NCBI RefSeq assembly: GCF_004745865.1 | Contig: NZ_SRKZ01000001.1 | Location: 1,178,001-1,242,000, forward strand | Source: Hymenobacter wooponensis | Lineage (GTDB): Bacteria; Bacteroidota; Bacteroidia; Cytophagales; Hymenobacteraceae | Direction: 5' to 3' | Length of the DNA stretch: 64,000 nt | In this document: piece by piece, positions 28,889 to 38,035 of the stretch | How positions within the stretch are numbered: the first letter of the stretch is position 1 | Layout of the letters: every line of letters starts with the position of its first letter | Translations under genes and position numbers: made by a program | The notes under the pieces: generated by a model | Databases searched by the model: none | Seen by the model: the letters and a program-made list of their open reading frames with translations, nothing else | Told to the model about the DNA's origin: nothing

Positions 28889-29791
28889 CTATTCAGGTGA
28901 GCCACCGCTGCCGCTAATGGCACCCTTCACTTTATCGGCTACGGTGCCAATTACCGTATCTGCCATGGTCATTTGTTCTTTTTGCGCGTGACCTTCGGGT
29001 ACTGGAGGAGCCAGTTTGGGCTCACCGCCCAGCGGAGCGGCTTTTTTCAGGTGGAACTCGCCTTTGCCGTCAATGGAGTTGCCTTGCGTCCAGCGGCCGC
29101 CCTCGGTGGTTTGGTTGCCGATGTAGGTGCTCACGAAGGCGTAGTTGAAGTCTTTTACTTCCTCGCTTTGTGGGAAAGAGTTCGGGATGGGGTGCACGCC
29201 GTGAAGGCCGCCCAGTTCTTCCAGCACAGCCAACCACTGGTTTTGGTGCATGGTGTCACGGGCAATCAGGAAGGAAAGCATGTCTTTCATACCGGGGTCG
29301 TCGGTCATTTCCCAGAGCCGGGTAGCCAGCACCCGACCCGTACTTTCGGCCATCACGTTGGCGTACATATCGGCGGCCAGGTTGCCGCTGCCTACTACCC
29401 AAGAGCCGTTAAATGGTACCCCGTTGGAGTCAACGGCCATGGCTGCCATACCCGACGACAGGATGTGGCGCGGGTCCATGCCGCCCAGCACGGCGCCCAC
29501 TACTTTATCCTTAGCAAACTCATCCTGCATGCTGGTGGGGGCACCTTCTAGGTTCAGGGCCACAGCCGTAGCCAGCATCTCGATGTGCGCCATTTCCTCG
29601 GTGCCGGTTTCCAGCAGCATGTCGCGGTACTTCACTGGGCCACGGGCACCCCAGGCCTGAAACATATACTGCAGACATACCCGTATTTCGCCTTCGATGC
29701 CGCCAATAGCTTGTTGCAGCATGCGCGCAAATGCGGGGTTGGGTTTGTCAACCCGGACTTTGTACTGGAGTTCTCGGTCGTGATAAAACAT
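28889..29791 (-). CDS. Manganese-containing catalase
   Basis: Decomposes hydrogen peroxide with a di-manganese centre in a four-helix bundle. At 300 residues it has the usual length. All five expected ligands are in place: Glu35 (GIEGEIRVCLQY), Glu66 and His69 (TEEMAHIEML), Glu149 (MAESTGR) and His182 (RDTMHQNQW). The C-terminal tail has a Pro-rich stretch and a Gly/Ser end. No signal peptide. A palindromic operator-like site lies about 130 bp upstream, suggesting regulated expression, plausibly by oxidative or metal stress. Confidence 0.95.
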   Translation of the reverse strand: MFYHDRELQYKVRVDKPNPAFARMLQQAIGGIEGEIRVCLQYMFQAWGARGPVKYRDMLLETGTEEMAHIEMLATAVALNLEGAPTSMQDEFAKDKVVGAVLGGMDPRHILSSGMAAMAVDSNGVPFNGSWVVGSGNLAADMYANVMAESTGRVLATRLWEMTDDPGMKDMLSFLIARDTMHQNQWLAVLEELGGLHGVHPIPNSFPQSEEVKDFNYAFVSTYIGNQTTEGGRWTQGNSIDGKGEFHLKKAAPLGGEPKLAPPVPEGHAQKEQMTMADTVIGTVADKVKGAISGSGGSPE

Positions 29792-29897
29792 GAGGTGGTA
29801 AGATGATGGGTGAAAGGATAGTTCGCTAGGCCACTGCTTGTTATTAGTGGCCCTGAATAGCTATACGCCCTCCTCCCGCCTTCTTACCAGGCAGGAA

Positions 29898-29939
29898 ATA
29901 CGGGTTTTATTCCGCTTTTATACGGGTTCCCTTCCGTAT
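29898..29939. promoter_or_regulatory. Paired operator-like sites upstream of Mn-catalase
   Basis: Two 17 bp direct repeats, ATACGGGTTTTATTCCG (29898-29914) and ATACGGGTTCCCTTCCG (29920-29936), match at 14 of 17 positions and start 22 bp apart, about two helical turns. The second extends to a perfect palindrome ATACGG-N8-CCGTAT (29920-29939). This is what a tandem dimer-binding operator looks like. The regulator is not identified. Confidence 0.55.
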
Positions 29940-29974
29940 ATCTTACTACAATCTCGACCGTTTATAGGGTTTTG

Positions 29975-30385
29975 CTACTCCGCTACCCGCCGATCTATGT
30001 ATTCTTCGCCATCATAAACTGGGGCCATATTCGCCGACTCTTCTTCGGTGAACAGGCGCGAGCGAATCAGAAACCGTACACCCAGCGGAATTTCCAAAGA
30101 AAAGCTTGCGCCCCGGCCTTTGGTCACGTCGACGGTGAGCTGCGTGTGCTTCCAGTACTCAAACTGCGAGGCGCTCATAAAGAAGTCGCAGCCGTGAATC
30201 TGGCCTAGCCACACATCGTTGGCACCCACCCGGAACTCGCCGGCCGCGAAGCACATGGGCGATGATCCGTCGCAGCAGCCACCACTCTGGTGAAACATGA
30301 GGGGGCCGTGCTCATCGCGTAATAAATCGATAGTAGCTTCAGCGGCGGCCGTTACCAGCACGCGTGGGGTGGGTTCAGTAGACAT
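29975..30385 (-). CDS. DUF779 family protein
   Basis: A 136-residue cytoplasmic protein of the DUF779 family. Diagnostic blocks are GPLMFHQSGGCCDGSSPMC and HGCDFFMSASQFEYWKHTQ, followed by ASFSLEIPLGVRFLIRSRLF. The conserved Cys/His residues suggest metal or thiol chemistry, but no function is established. DUF779 genes typically neighbour ExaC/AldB-type aldehyde dehydrogenases, and one lies 600 bp upstream here on the same strand, supporting a functional link. Confidence 0.9.
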   Translation of the reverse strand: MSTEPTPRVLVTAAAEATIDLLRDEHGPLMFHQSGGCCDGSSPMCFAAGEFRVGANDVWLGQIHGCDFFMSASQFEYWKHTQLTVDVTKGRGASFSLEIPLGVRFLIRSRLFTEEESANMAPVYDGEEYIDRRVAE

Positions 30386-30459
30386 ACGTAGGGGTCGGAG
30401 TTTACTTACAAACAGGCCTAGCGAGCTGCATATAGTACGCGCTTATGCGTAGGCCACTC

Positions 30460-30831
30460 TCAATTTGCTTTGAGTTTTCCGGTTCTTTCAGGGGCACGTT
30501 GATACGTGTAGACGGTGCCAGTTTCCAGGTTCTGCACGCGCACCCACCCGCGTTTCTGCTCTTTCAGATTGTATCGGATGTTATGCTTGGGGTCGTATAG
30601 AATGTGCCAATTGCCAGCACTGTCGAGGGTACCACCACTTATTTTAGGCGACGGCATGGGCACTGGCCTAGGTTGCGCGGCCAGCAACTCAGAAGAGAAG
30701 AGCTCTTCCGTTTTCTGCAGCTTCCAGTCGGGATTTTTCTGGCCTGGCACCGGCAATTTCTGCGCGTGAGCAGCGAGGCTGGTCAGGCCCCAAAGCCCGG
30801 TAACTATTGCGGCTAACGGAATAGTATGCAT
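30460..30831 (-). CDS. Hypothetical exported protein
   Basis: A 123-residue protein with signal peptide (LWGLTSLAAHAQ). The mature part has a Pro-rich linker (AAQPRPVPMPSPKISG) and a C-terminal beta-rich segment (NWHILYDPKHNIRYNLKEQ; WVRVQNLETGTVYTYQR). No family recognised. It sits between the aldehyde dehydrogenase terminator and DUF779. Confidence 0.7.
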   Translation of the reverse strand: MHTIPLAAIVTGLWGLTSLAAHAQKLPVPGQKNPDWKLQKTEELFSSELLAAQPRPVPMPSPKISGGTLDSAGNWHILYDPKHNIRYNLKEQKRGWVRVQNLETGTVYTYQRAPERTGKLKAN

Positions 30832-30905
30832 ACTAGCTGAGATAAAATATTGCTCAGATAAAGACGTACTTACCTACAACAAGTTGCTATTCTTCAAGTA
30901 AATGA

Positions 30906-30943
30906 AACAACGTCTCACCACTCTGTAGTGATGAGACGTTGTT
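30906..30943 (-). terminator. Terminator of the aldehyde dehydrogenase gene
   Basis: 17 bp stem AACAACGTCTCAYCACT with a CTGT loop. The single mismatch becomes a G-U pair when transcribed leftwards, so it works best for the minus-strand aldehyde dehydrogenase gene, whose stop is 29 bp away. Confidence 0.85.
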
Positions 30944-30971
30944 CTTTCCGCAGACTCCGGCGGTTACTGGC

Positions 30972-32498
30972 CTAGAAGAAGCCCAGCTTCTGCTGGCTGT
31001 AGCTGATGAGCATGTTCTTGTTCTGGCGGTAGTGCGAGAGCATCATCTTATGGTTCTCGCGCCCGAAGCCCGACGACTTATAGCCGCCGAACGGCGCACC
31101 CGCGGGATAGTCGTGGTAGCAGTTCACCCACACGCGGCCGGCCTGAATGGCGCGGGGCACTTGGTAGAGCTCGTGGGCATCGCGGGTCCAGACGCCGGCT
31201 CCTAGGCCATAAAGCGTGTCGTTGGCAATGGCAATGGCCTCCTCGGTGGTTTTGAAGGTGGTTACCGATAGCACCGGCCCGAAGATTTCTTCCTGGAAGA
31301 TGCGCATTTTGTTGTGGCCCCGGAACACGGTGGGCTGAATGTAGTAGCCCTCAGCCAAGGCCCCGTCTTCCTGGTGGTAGGCATCGCCGCCGGTCAGCAC
31401 CTCGGCACCTTCGGCCTTGCCAATTTCCAGGTAGCTCAGGATTTTTTCGAACTGGTCGTTGCTGGCCTGGGCACCCATCATGGTTTCCATATCCAGCGGG
31501 TTGCCCAGCTTGATGGCCTTCACGCGCTCAATCACGCGGGGCATCAGCTCGTCGTAAATGTCTTCGTGCACCAGCATGCGCGAGGGGCAGGTGCAGATTT
31601 CGCCTTGGTTGAGGGCGAACATCACGGCCCCTTCAATGGCTTTATCGAGGAAATCGTCGTCGGCATCCATCACCGACTTGAAGAAGATGTTCGGCGACTT
31701 GCCACCCAGCTCCATCGTCACGGGGATAATGTTTTCGGACGCGTACTGCATAATCAAACGGCCCGTAGTGGTTTCACCCGTAAACGACACCTTCTGAATG
31801 CGTGGCGACGAGGCCAGCGGCTTGCCCGCTTCCAGCCCGAAGCCGTTCACCACGTTTACCACGCCGGGCGGCAGCAGGTCCTGAATCAGCTCCATGAGCA
31901 CCATAATGGAAGCGGGGGTCTGCTCGGCGGGCTTCATCACCACGCAGCAGCCGGCGGCCAGGGCCGGAGCCAGCTTCCAGGTAGCCATTAGCAGCGGGAA
32001 GTTCCAAGGGATGATCTGGCCTACCACGCCCAGGGGCTCGTTGATGTTCAGTGATAGTGTGGTTTCGTTCAGCTCCGTAGCGGAGCCTTCTTCGGCCCGA
32101 ATAACGCTGGCGAAGTAGCGGAAGTGGTCTACCACCAGCGGGAGGTCGGCGTTGAGGGTTTCGCGGATGGCCTTGCCATTCTCCACGCACTCCACGGCGG
32201 CCAGGTGCTGCAGGTTTTGCTCAATCACGTCGGCAATCTTCATCAGCATGTTGCTGCGCGTGGTGGCCGAAGAATGCTTCCAGGTTTCGAAGGCTTTGTG
32301 CGCCGCATCCAGCGCCAGCTCAATATCTTCCTTGGTGCTGCGGGCTACTTTACAGAAGGCTTGCCCGTCAATGGGCGACGGGTTTTCGAAGTACTGACCT
32401 TTCACCGGAGCCACCCACTTGCCGCCGATGAAGTTGTCGTAGTGGGACTTGAACTTGGGCCGATCAACGAGAGTGGTGGGTTTTTCTAGGGTTTCCAT
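30972..32498 (-). CDS. Aldehyde dehydrogenase (ExaC/AldB type)
   Basis: NAD(P)-dependent oxidation of an aldehyde (probably acetaldehyde or a related short aldehyde) to the acid. 508 residues, normal length. Visible are [20 protein letters not shown], the KPAEQTP cofactor loop, the general base Glu in [11 protein letters not shown], the nucleophile region [11 protein letters not shown] and the C-terminal [12 protein letters not shown]. Divergent from an AraC regulator, with paired half-sites between them. A DUF779 gene downstream is the typical companion. Confidence 0.95.
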   Translation of the reverse strand: METLEKPTTLVDRPKFKSHYDNFIGGKWVAPVKGQYFENPSPIDGQAFCKVARSTKEDIELALDAAHKAFETWKHSSATTRSNMLMKIADVIEQNLQHLAAVECVENGKAIRETLNADLPLVVDHFRYFASVIRAEEGSATELNETTLSLNINEPLGVVGQIIPWNFPLLMATWKLAPALAAGCCVVMKPAEQTPASIMVLMELIQDLLPPGVVNVVNGFGLEAGKPLASSPRIQKVSFTGETTTGRLIMQYASENIIPVTMELGGKSPNIFFKSVMDADDDFLDKAIEGAVMFALNQGEICTCPSRMLVHEDIYDELMPRVIERVKAIKLGNPLDMETMMGAQASNDQFEKILSYLEIGKAEGAEVLTGGDAYHQEDGALAEGYYIQPTVFRGHNKMRIFQEEIFGPVLSVTTFKTTEEAIAIANDTLYGLGAGVWTRDAHELYQVPRAIQAGRVWVNCYHDYPAGAPFGGYKSSGFGRENHKMMLSHYRQNKNMLISYSQQKLGFF

Positions 32499-32560
32499 GG
32501 TGCGAGTGGGATGTTGGTTTTGGATAATCCAAGCTAGGTTTCTTATTCCGGGCTACGGTT

Positions 32561-32595
32561 CACCTATCCTCTCACAAAAGCCACCTATCGTCGCA
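32561..32595. promoter_or_regulatory. Direct-repeat operator, probable AraC half-sites
   Basis: CACCTATCCTCTCA (32561-32574) and CACCTATCGTCGCA (32582-32595) match at 12 of 14 positions and start 21 bp apart, two helical turns, in the 114-180 bp region between the aldehyde dehydrogenase and the AraC gene. Same-orientation half-sites with this spacing are typical AraC-family targets. Confidence 0.6.
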
Positions 32596-32678
32596 ATGTG
32601 GTAGCATACTAAGTGATGACTCACTATCTTGTACTACCTGCGCGTTCATCCTGGCAAGAAAGTTTTACTAAACAGCCC

Positions 32679-33605
32679 ATGCCTACCTCCCACCTGCCCG
32701 CTCCTATTGCTCTGCACCACCCCGACCAGCTCTCTACACTGGTGGAAAACCGCACAGTGTACGCGCTGGAAGCCTTCGAGCTGAACGTGTTTGAAACCCA
32801 TCAGGCCGCGCACCGGGTGCCATTGAGCATGGGCAACTTGGTCCTGACTACTATGCTGCGCGGCAAGAAAATTATGCACCTGGCCGGGCAACCCGCCTTT
32901 GAATACCTGCCCGGCGAGTCGGTGATAGTGGGAGAGAATCAAACCATGGTGATTGATTTCCCGGAGGCCGATGAGGCTCACCCCACGCAGTGTCTGGCCG
33001 TGGCCATTCCTACCGATACCATCCGGCAAACCGTTGACCTGCTCAACGAACAACACCCCCGCGCCGAAGAGCACCTCCCCTGGCAGCTCGACACCACCGA
33101 GCATGCTCACTTCCAGAACACGCCCGAGCTTACCGGCACCCTAGAGCGCCTAGTGCAGCTCTCCCGCGACACGGGCCGCGTGAAGGATGTGCTGGCGGGC
33201 TTCACTATTCAGGAAATGCTGGTGCGCTTGATGCAAACCCAGGCCCGGCAGCTCCTCTTCCATAACTACGCCCAGCACCTCACCTCCCATCGCTTCGCCC
33301 ACGTGGTGCAGTACATCAAGCAGCACCTCACTGAGCAGCTCACCGTGGAAAAGCTCAGCGAGCTGGCGTGCATGAGCAAAGCCACGTTCTTCCGGGTGTT
33401 TAAGCGCGAGCTAGGCCTCACCCCTGTCGAGTATATCATTCAGGAGCGCCTGGCCGAGGCCAAGCGCCTGCTTCGCAACCCGCTTTCAACCGTAGCCGAT
33501 GTGTGCTTCCGGGCTGGGTTCAACAACACGGCCTACTTTCAGAAGCTGTTCAAGCAATACGAAGGCGTAACGCCTGGGCTGTACAAAAAGCAGTACGGCG
33601 TATAG
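32679..33605 (+). CDS. AraC-family transcription regulator
   Basis: A 308-residue regulator. The N-terminal ligand-sensing domain is of the AraC_N (PF06719-like) type: RVPLSMGNLVLTTMLRGKK and FEYLPGESVIVGENQTM. The C-terminal ~100 residues contain the two helix-turn-helix motifs (LTVEKLSELACMSKATFFRV and VADVCFRAGFNNTAYFQKLF) with the signature GVTPGLYKKQY. Divergent from the aldehyde dehydrogenase, so it probably controls that gene in response to an aldehyde or alcohol. An earlier in-frame ATG at 32613 would add 22 residues; the conserved region starts at LPAPIALHHPDQ, so the later start is preferred. Confidence 0.92.
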   Translation: MPTSHLPAPIALHHPDQLSTLVENRTVYALEAFELNVFETHQAAHRVPLSMGNLVLTTMLRGKKIMHLAGQPAFEYLPGESVIVGENQTMVIDFPEADEAHPTQCLAVAIPTDTIRQTVDLLNEQHPRAEEHLPWQLDTTEHAHFQNTPELTGTLERLVQLSRDTGRVKDVLAGFTIQEMLVRLMQTQARQLLFHNYAQHLTSHRFAHVVQYIKQHLTEQLTVEKLSELACMSKATFFRVFKRELGLTPVEYIIQERLAEAKRLLRNPLSTVADVCFRAGFNNTAYFQKLFKQYEGVTPGLYKKQYGV

Positions 33606-33748
33606 CACCGGCTTCCGGCTTGCTGATACCAGCTTACCATGTTGGGCTAGGCCACCAAGTTGTTGCCAGCTATAACCTTCTGCGTCAGAAACCTGTTACT
33701 GAGGCCACGTAGGCCGTTGCTCTTTCTGCAGCGCCTCTTATTTGCCTC

Positions 33749-34984
33749 ATGAAAGAAGTAGCAGCGGCTGAAGCTCAGCCTGTGACAGAGGACGTACGTC
33801 CTACCCCTTCCGCCCCCCTGGCTCCGGCACTGGTTTGGCTCATGGCTATTACCTGCGGCCTGGTGGTAGCCAACATTTACTATAACCAGCCCCTGCTGGC
33901 CGAAATTGGCCGCACCTTTGGCTTGTCAGAAAGCAACGTCAGCCTCGTGGCTACCATCACGCAGGTTGGCTACACGCTAGGCCTGTTGTTTGTGGTGCCG
34001 CTGGGAGATAAGCGGGAGCGTAAAGGCCTGACGCTGGTGCTGCTGCTATGCTCGGCAGTGTGCATGGCTGGAGCGGCTTTCGCTCCTACGTTTGCCCTGC
34101 TGGCCGCGGCCAGCCTGCTCATCGGCATTTTCTCGGCGGTACCTCAGCTCCTGATTCCGATGGCCGCCTCCCTGGCCAGCGACGAGGAGCGCGGCCGGGT
34201 AGTGGGCAAGGTGATGAGTGGCCTACTGATTGGCATTCTGCTCTCGCGCACCATTAGTGGGTATGTGGGCGCCCACTTCGGCTGGCGCACTATGTTCTGG
34301 GCCGGCGCCGGCGTAATGGTGGTGCTTACGGCCATTCTGGCCCGCATGCTGCCGCGCAACCAGCCTCAGTTTGCGGGTAGCTACGGTAGTTTGCTGAAGT
34401 CGTTGGGGACGCTCACAACGGAGCTGCCGGTACTGCGACGCTCGGCGCTGGTGGGCGCGTGCATGTTTGCCGGCTTTAGCGCCTTCTGGACTACCCTAGT
34501 GTTCTTCCTGGAAAGCCCCGCCTACCGCTACGGCAGCGATATTGCGGGCCTGTTCGGGCTTATCGGGGCCAGCGGGGCGTTTGCGGCGTCCTTCGCGGGC
34601 AAAAGCGCCGACACTAAAGGCGCTGACTACGCCCTCAACCTCGGGATTCTGTTGTTCCTCGGGGCTTACCTGTTGCTGGGCTTCGGGGGTTACTACTTGC
34701 TAGGCCTCATTGTGGGGGTAATTATTCTCGACATCGGCCAGCAGATGACGCACATTTCCAACCAGGCCCGCATTTTCACGCTGCGCCCAGAGGCTCGCAG
34801 CCGCCTAAACACCGTGTACATGACGGCCTGTTTCATCGGGGCTTCTATGGGCTCCTTCCTGGGCGGTATTGCCTGGGACCATTTCCACTGGACCGGCGTG
34901 TGTGGTGTAGGGTTGGGTTTTGTGGTGCTGGCCTACCTGCTAAACCGCTTTTATGGGCGCGCTGCTATTAGCCCGGTGGCCTAG
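33749..34984 (+). CDS. MFS transporter (drug efflux-like)
   Basis: A 411-residue, 12-helix major facilitator. The first-helix block GLVVANIYYNQPLLAEIGRT and the loop motif PLGDKRERKGL (motif A) are characteristic of the YgaY/YbcL-like drug MFS group. SLASDEERGRVVGKVMSGLL and SRTISGYVGAHFGWRTMFW are also family features. Substrate unknown. About 25 residues of Pro/Ala/Glu tail precede the first helix. Single gene; the TAG stop is inside GGCCTAG. Confidence 0.9.
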   Translation: MKEVAAAEAQPVTEDVRPTPSAPLAPALVWLMAITCGLVVANIYYNQPLLAEIGRTFGLSESNVSLVATITQVGYTLGLLFVVPLGDKRERKGLTLVLLLCSAVCMAGAAFAPTFALLAAASLLIGIFSAVPQLLIPMAASLASDEERGRVVGKVMSGLLIGILLSRTISGYVGAHFGWRTMFWAGAGVMVVLTAILARMLPRNQPQFAGSYGSLLKSLGTLTTELPVLRRSALVGACMFAGFSAFWTTLVFFLESPAYRYGSDIAGLFGLIGASGAFAASFAGKSADTKGADYALNLGILLFLGAYLLLGFGGYYLLGLIVGVIILDIGQQMTHISNQARIFTLRPEARSRLNTVYMTACFIGASMGSFLGGIAWDHFHWTGVCGVGLGFVVLAYLLNRFYGRAAISPVA

Positions 34985-35154
34985 GGCTAACTCTTGGTAG
35001 AGAAAAGGCGGGAGTAAGACGATAAAACTGCCCTATTGGAAGAGAAGAAAGGCCGGGAGCCCGCCCTGGGCAAGCACACGGCACACGGCTTGCAAGTAGT
35101 CAGGCAAGCACACAGTGCTACTTTCCTTTCCACTTCTTCCTTATTTCTTAAGCC

Positions 35155-35478
35155 ATGAAAGCCTCCCTCTTTTCTCTCGTTGCCGCTCTAGGCCTGTTTG
35201 CTAGCTCTGCCTCCTTTGCCGCAGCTGCCCCTTCTGATCCTTACAAAGCCCGCAAAGAAGCCATCCGCTACGACCGCAAAGCCGAAGTAGAGCGGGCCCG
35301 GCGCGAAGCCGCTCAGCGCAAGTATGAACTGGAGCGCCAGCGCCAAGCTGCCGCCCAGCAGCGGGCCCGCCTAGAAGCCCAGCGTCGGCAGGAGCAACAG
35401 CGTGCCGCCGAGCGCGCCCGCTGGGAAGCCCAGCACCGCCACGATGACCACGGCCGCGACTACGGTTACCGTCGCTAA
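35155..35478 (+). CDS. Small exported charged coiled-coil protein
   Basis: A 107-residue exported protein with signal peptide ending SSASFAAAAP. The mature part is a single predicted helix of Arg/Glu/Gln/Ala repeats (VERARREAAQRKYELERQRQ and so on) and a His/Asp/Tyr-rich tail (HRHDDHGRDYGYRR). It may be a periplasmic chaperone or scaffold, or bind metal through its tail; neither is shown. A strong terminator follows. Its Arg/Gln repeats explain the long complementary frames on the other strand. Confidence 0.75.
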   Translation: MKASLFSLVAALGLFASSASFAAAAPSDPYKARKEAIRYDRKAEVERARREAAQRKYELERQRQAAAQQRARLEAQRRQEQQRAAERARWEAQHRHDDHGRDYGYRR

Positions 35479-35498
35479 TTCTCCCCATCCCTACTGTA

Positions 35499-35536
35499 AC
35501 AGCAAAGCCTCGGCTACTCCGCCGGGGCTTTGCTGT
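35499..35536 (+). terminator. Intrinsic terminator
   Basis: Stem ACAGCAAAGCC/GGCTTTGCTGT (11 bp) with an inner CGGC/GCCG extension, 20 bp after the coiled-coil gene. T-run is weak. Confidence 0.8.
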
Positions 35537-35766
35537 ATATAAGCCTGCTTGACCTATCGACGAGGTTGTCTGTTTGTTACAGCCTACTTCTTGCCTTGTG
35601 TTGATAGCCACCTATAAGCCTAAAAAACAGCATTGGAACTAGGCAATTTCATAATTACCCGCCCTGCTGGACCTTTCTGGCTACTGTTGGGGTTAGAACC
35701 AATACATTTACTCTTCTTAATAATGGGCAAGGCAGTGTGCATTGCTTTAGCATAGCATTGTTCCTG

Positions 35767-36849
35767 ATGACCAAACCCCTCAAATTTGTCAACGCCAACC
35801 GCTCAACTTTCTTCGCCACCGTGCGCGAGCGGGTTGATGAGTACTTCCACAGCCAGGAGCTCTCCAGGCACGCCAATGGGGCCATGTGGGCTAAAACTAT
35901 CTTTTTCCTGGTGGCGTTTGCCGGGCTCTATGGCTTGATCATCTCGGGTCAGTTTGGACCTTGGGTACTGCTAGGCCTGGCTGGGCTGCTGGGGGCTTGT
36001 TGCGCTTTCATTGGCTTCAATATTTGCCATGATGCCCTGCACGGCGCCTTTTCAGCTAACAAGCGGGTGAATAAAGTATTCAGCCTGCTCTTCAACCTGA
36101 TTGGCGCCAACCCCTACGTGTGGACGATTACCCACAACATCGTTCACCACACCTATACCAACATCCCTGGCCACGACGAAGATATTGAGGTGGCCCCGGG
36201 GCTGATTCGATTGTCAGAAGAAGAGCCCGTGCGACCCTGGCAGCGTTTTCAGCATGTGTACGCCTTCCCGCTGTATGGCCTAGCGTCGCTCTCCTGGGTA
36301 CTGCGTAAAGACTACATCAAGTTTTTCAAACCCCAAATCGGGCAGCACCCTACCCCACGGCACCCGCGCAAGGAGTACGTCAATCTGTTCGTTTACAAGG
36401 CGCTCTACTATCTGCTGTTCATTGTGCTGCCGTTGGTAGTGTTAGATATTACCTGGTGGCAGTTCATCATCGGTTTTTTAACCCTGCATTTGGTAGAAGG
36501 GCTGGTGCTAGGCCTGGTGTTTCAACTTGCCCACGTGGTAGAAGGTACGGCCTTCCCCTCTCCCGATGAAACGGGTGATGTACAGGAGGCCTGGGCCGTG
36601 CATCAGCTCCGGACCACGGCCAACTTTGCGCCCCGCAGTGCCATAGCTGGCTTCTTGTGCGGCGGCCTAAACCGGCAGATTGAGCACCATCTGTTTCCGC
36701 GCATCTGCCACATTCACTATCCGGCCTTGTCCAAAATTGTGCAGCAAACGGCTCTTGAATTTGAGCTTCCGTACCTGGAAAACCCTTCCTTCCTCTCTGC
36801 GCTTCGCTCCCACTACCGCATCCTGCACCAGCTTGGCCGTGCCGCCTAA
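35767..36849 (+). CDS. Membrane fatty acid desaturase (acyl-CoA/lipid type)
   Basis: Introduces a double bond into fatty acyl chains, using a di-iron centre at the cytoplasmic face. 360 residues with four transmembrane helices. The histidine boxes are HDALHGAF, HNIVHHTYTN and QIEHHLFP; additional conserved HVVEGTAFP. It belongs to the front-end/delta desaturase-like group without a fused cytochrome b5 domain. Start at 35767 (MTKPLKFVNANRS) is chosen because homologues begin there. Flanked by terminators, so monocistronic. Confidence 0.93.
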   Translation: MTKPLKFVNANRSTFFATVRERVDEYFHSQELSRHANGAMWAKTIFFLVAFAGLYGLIISGQFGPWVLLGLAGLLGACCAFIGFNICHDALHGAFSANKRVNKVFSLLFNLIGANPYVWTITHNIVHHTYTNIPGHDEDIEVAPGLIRLSEEEPVRPWQRFQHVYAFPLYGLASLSWVLRKDYIKFFKPQIGQHPTPRHPRKEYVNLFVYKALYYLLFIVLPLVVLDITWWQFIIGFLTLHLVEGLVLGLVFQLAHVVEGTAFPSPDETGDVQEAWAVHQLRTTANFAPRSAIAGFLCGGLNRQIEHHLFPRICHIHYPALSKIVQQTALEFELPYLENPSFLSALRSHYRILHQLGRAA

Positions 36850-36894
36850 AGCGAGTGTTGCGCACCATCTTCCAGGCCTCTAGTAGTCCTAAAC

Positions 36895-36929
36895 AGCAAA
36901 AGCCCCGGCCATTGGTCGGGGCTTTTGCT
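36895..36929. terminator. Two-way terminator
   Basis: Perfect 13 bp stem AGCAAAAGCCCCG/CGGGGCTTTTGCT with loop GCCATTGGT, between the convergent desaturase and dTDP-rhamnose genes. Confidence 0.9.
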
Positions 36930-36951
36930 TTACTCGATACGCTGAAACTGC

Positions 36952-37809
36952 CTAGGCCTCTAGGCGGCTAATGCACAGCTCCAGGCTTTCGCGCCAGTGC
37001 GGAATGGATACGCCGAGTTGCGCTTTGGCTTTCGACTTGTCCATTACGGAATACGCCGGGCGGGTAGCCTTGGTAGGGTACTCGGACGTACGGATTGGCA
37101 GCGTCCGGACGGTGGTATTGCTCAGCTCGAAAATGGCCTTTGCGAAGTCGTACCACGAGGTCAGACCCTCGTTGCTGTAGTGGTAGATGCCGTACTGCTG
37201 GTTCTGCGTCTCGGTGATGGTGAGGATGCAGCCCGCTAAGTCAATAGCATAAGTGGGTGTGCCTACTTGGTCCCAGATAACCTTCATTTCGTCCCGCTCG
37301 CGGCCATACTTCAGCATGGTTTTCACGAAGTTGTTGGCATACTCAGAGTAGAGCCAGCTGGTGCGCAGGATGAAGAATTTCTCGGTGTACTCGGAAATTA
37401 CTTGCTCGCCTTCGAGTTTCGTGAGGCCATATACGCTGATGGGCGCGGCCTCATCGGTTTCCGTGAGGGGCTCGTTGCCGGTGCCAGCAAACACGAAATC
37501 AGTGGATATCTGAATGAGCGTGGTACCGAACTCGGCGCATTGCTTGCTGAGGTTGGCTACCCCATCACGGTTTACTTTGCGGGCAATGTCAACGTCATCT
37601 TCTGCCTTATCTACGGCAGTATAAGCAGCGCAATTGATGCAGTAGGCGGGTTTGTGCTCGGCAAAGGCGGCATGTAATACCTCTGGCTTCAGAATATCGG
37701 CCTGCTCCTCGGGCAGAAACACGATGTCAGTAATGCCTCTTTCTTTTGCCACATGCTGCAGGCACTGCCCCAGCTGACCAGATGCACCAAAAACGATTAT
37801 TTTACTCAT
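36952..37809 (-). CDS. rfbD: dTDP-4-dehydrorhamnose reductase
   Basis: Last step of dTDP-L-rhamnose synthesis, supplying surface polysaccharide. 285 residues with an N-terminal Rossmann motif FGASGQLGQ, the substrate segment ISTDFVFAGTG, and the SDR catalytic pair in YGLTKLEGE. The family motif YSNEGLTSWYDFAKAIF is clear. It is unusual in standing alone: rfbA, rfbB and rfbC are not in the window. Start 37809 (MSKIIVFGASG) fits the fold; the frame extends further upstream without similarity. Confidence 0.94.
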   Translation of the reverse strand: MSKIIVFGASGQLGQCLQHVAKERGITDIVFLPEEQADILKPEVLHAAFAEHKPAYCINCAAYTAVDKAEDDVDIARKVNRDGVANLSKQCAEFGTTLIQISTDFVFAGTGNEPLTETDEAAPISVYGLTKLEGEQVISEYTEKFFILRTSWLYSEYANNFVKTMLKYGRERDEMKVIWDQVGTPTYAIDLAGCILTITETQNQQYGIYHYSNEGLTSWYDFAKAIFELSNTTVRTLPIRTSEYPTKATRPAYSVMDKSKAKAQLGVSIPHWRESLELCISRLEA

Positions 37810-38035
37810 TACTGCGGAGAGATTTAGGGTAAGCGTTAGGCCGAGAATACGGCGCAGACGGCTATCCGCATGATGCGGCCATCTGCTATTGTTTCGGCCG
37901 CAATTTAGGGTTTTCACCTATCGGCCAACCAGCAAATTTCCACTCTCCTTGTTACGGTTATGTTTAGGCTGCTCCTAGGCCACTATCCTGCGTAGAGCTG
38001 GCCACCTGCTATTGTAGCACACAGTGTCACTTCAC

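Noticed and set aside
31314..31991. 225-codon plus-strand frame opposite the aldehyde dehydrogenase
   Set aside because: His-rich antisense translation typical of GC-rich codon periodicity; no promoter or family.
36952..37809. Rhamnose synthesis operon
   Set aside because: Only the last-step gene is present; flanking genes are unrelated and separated by terminators.
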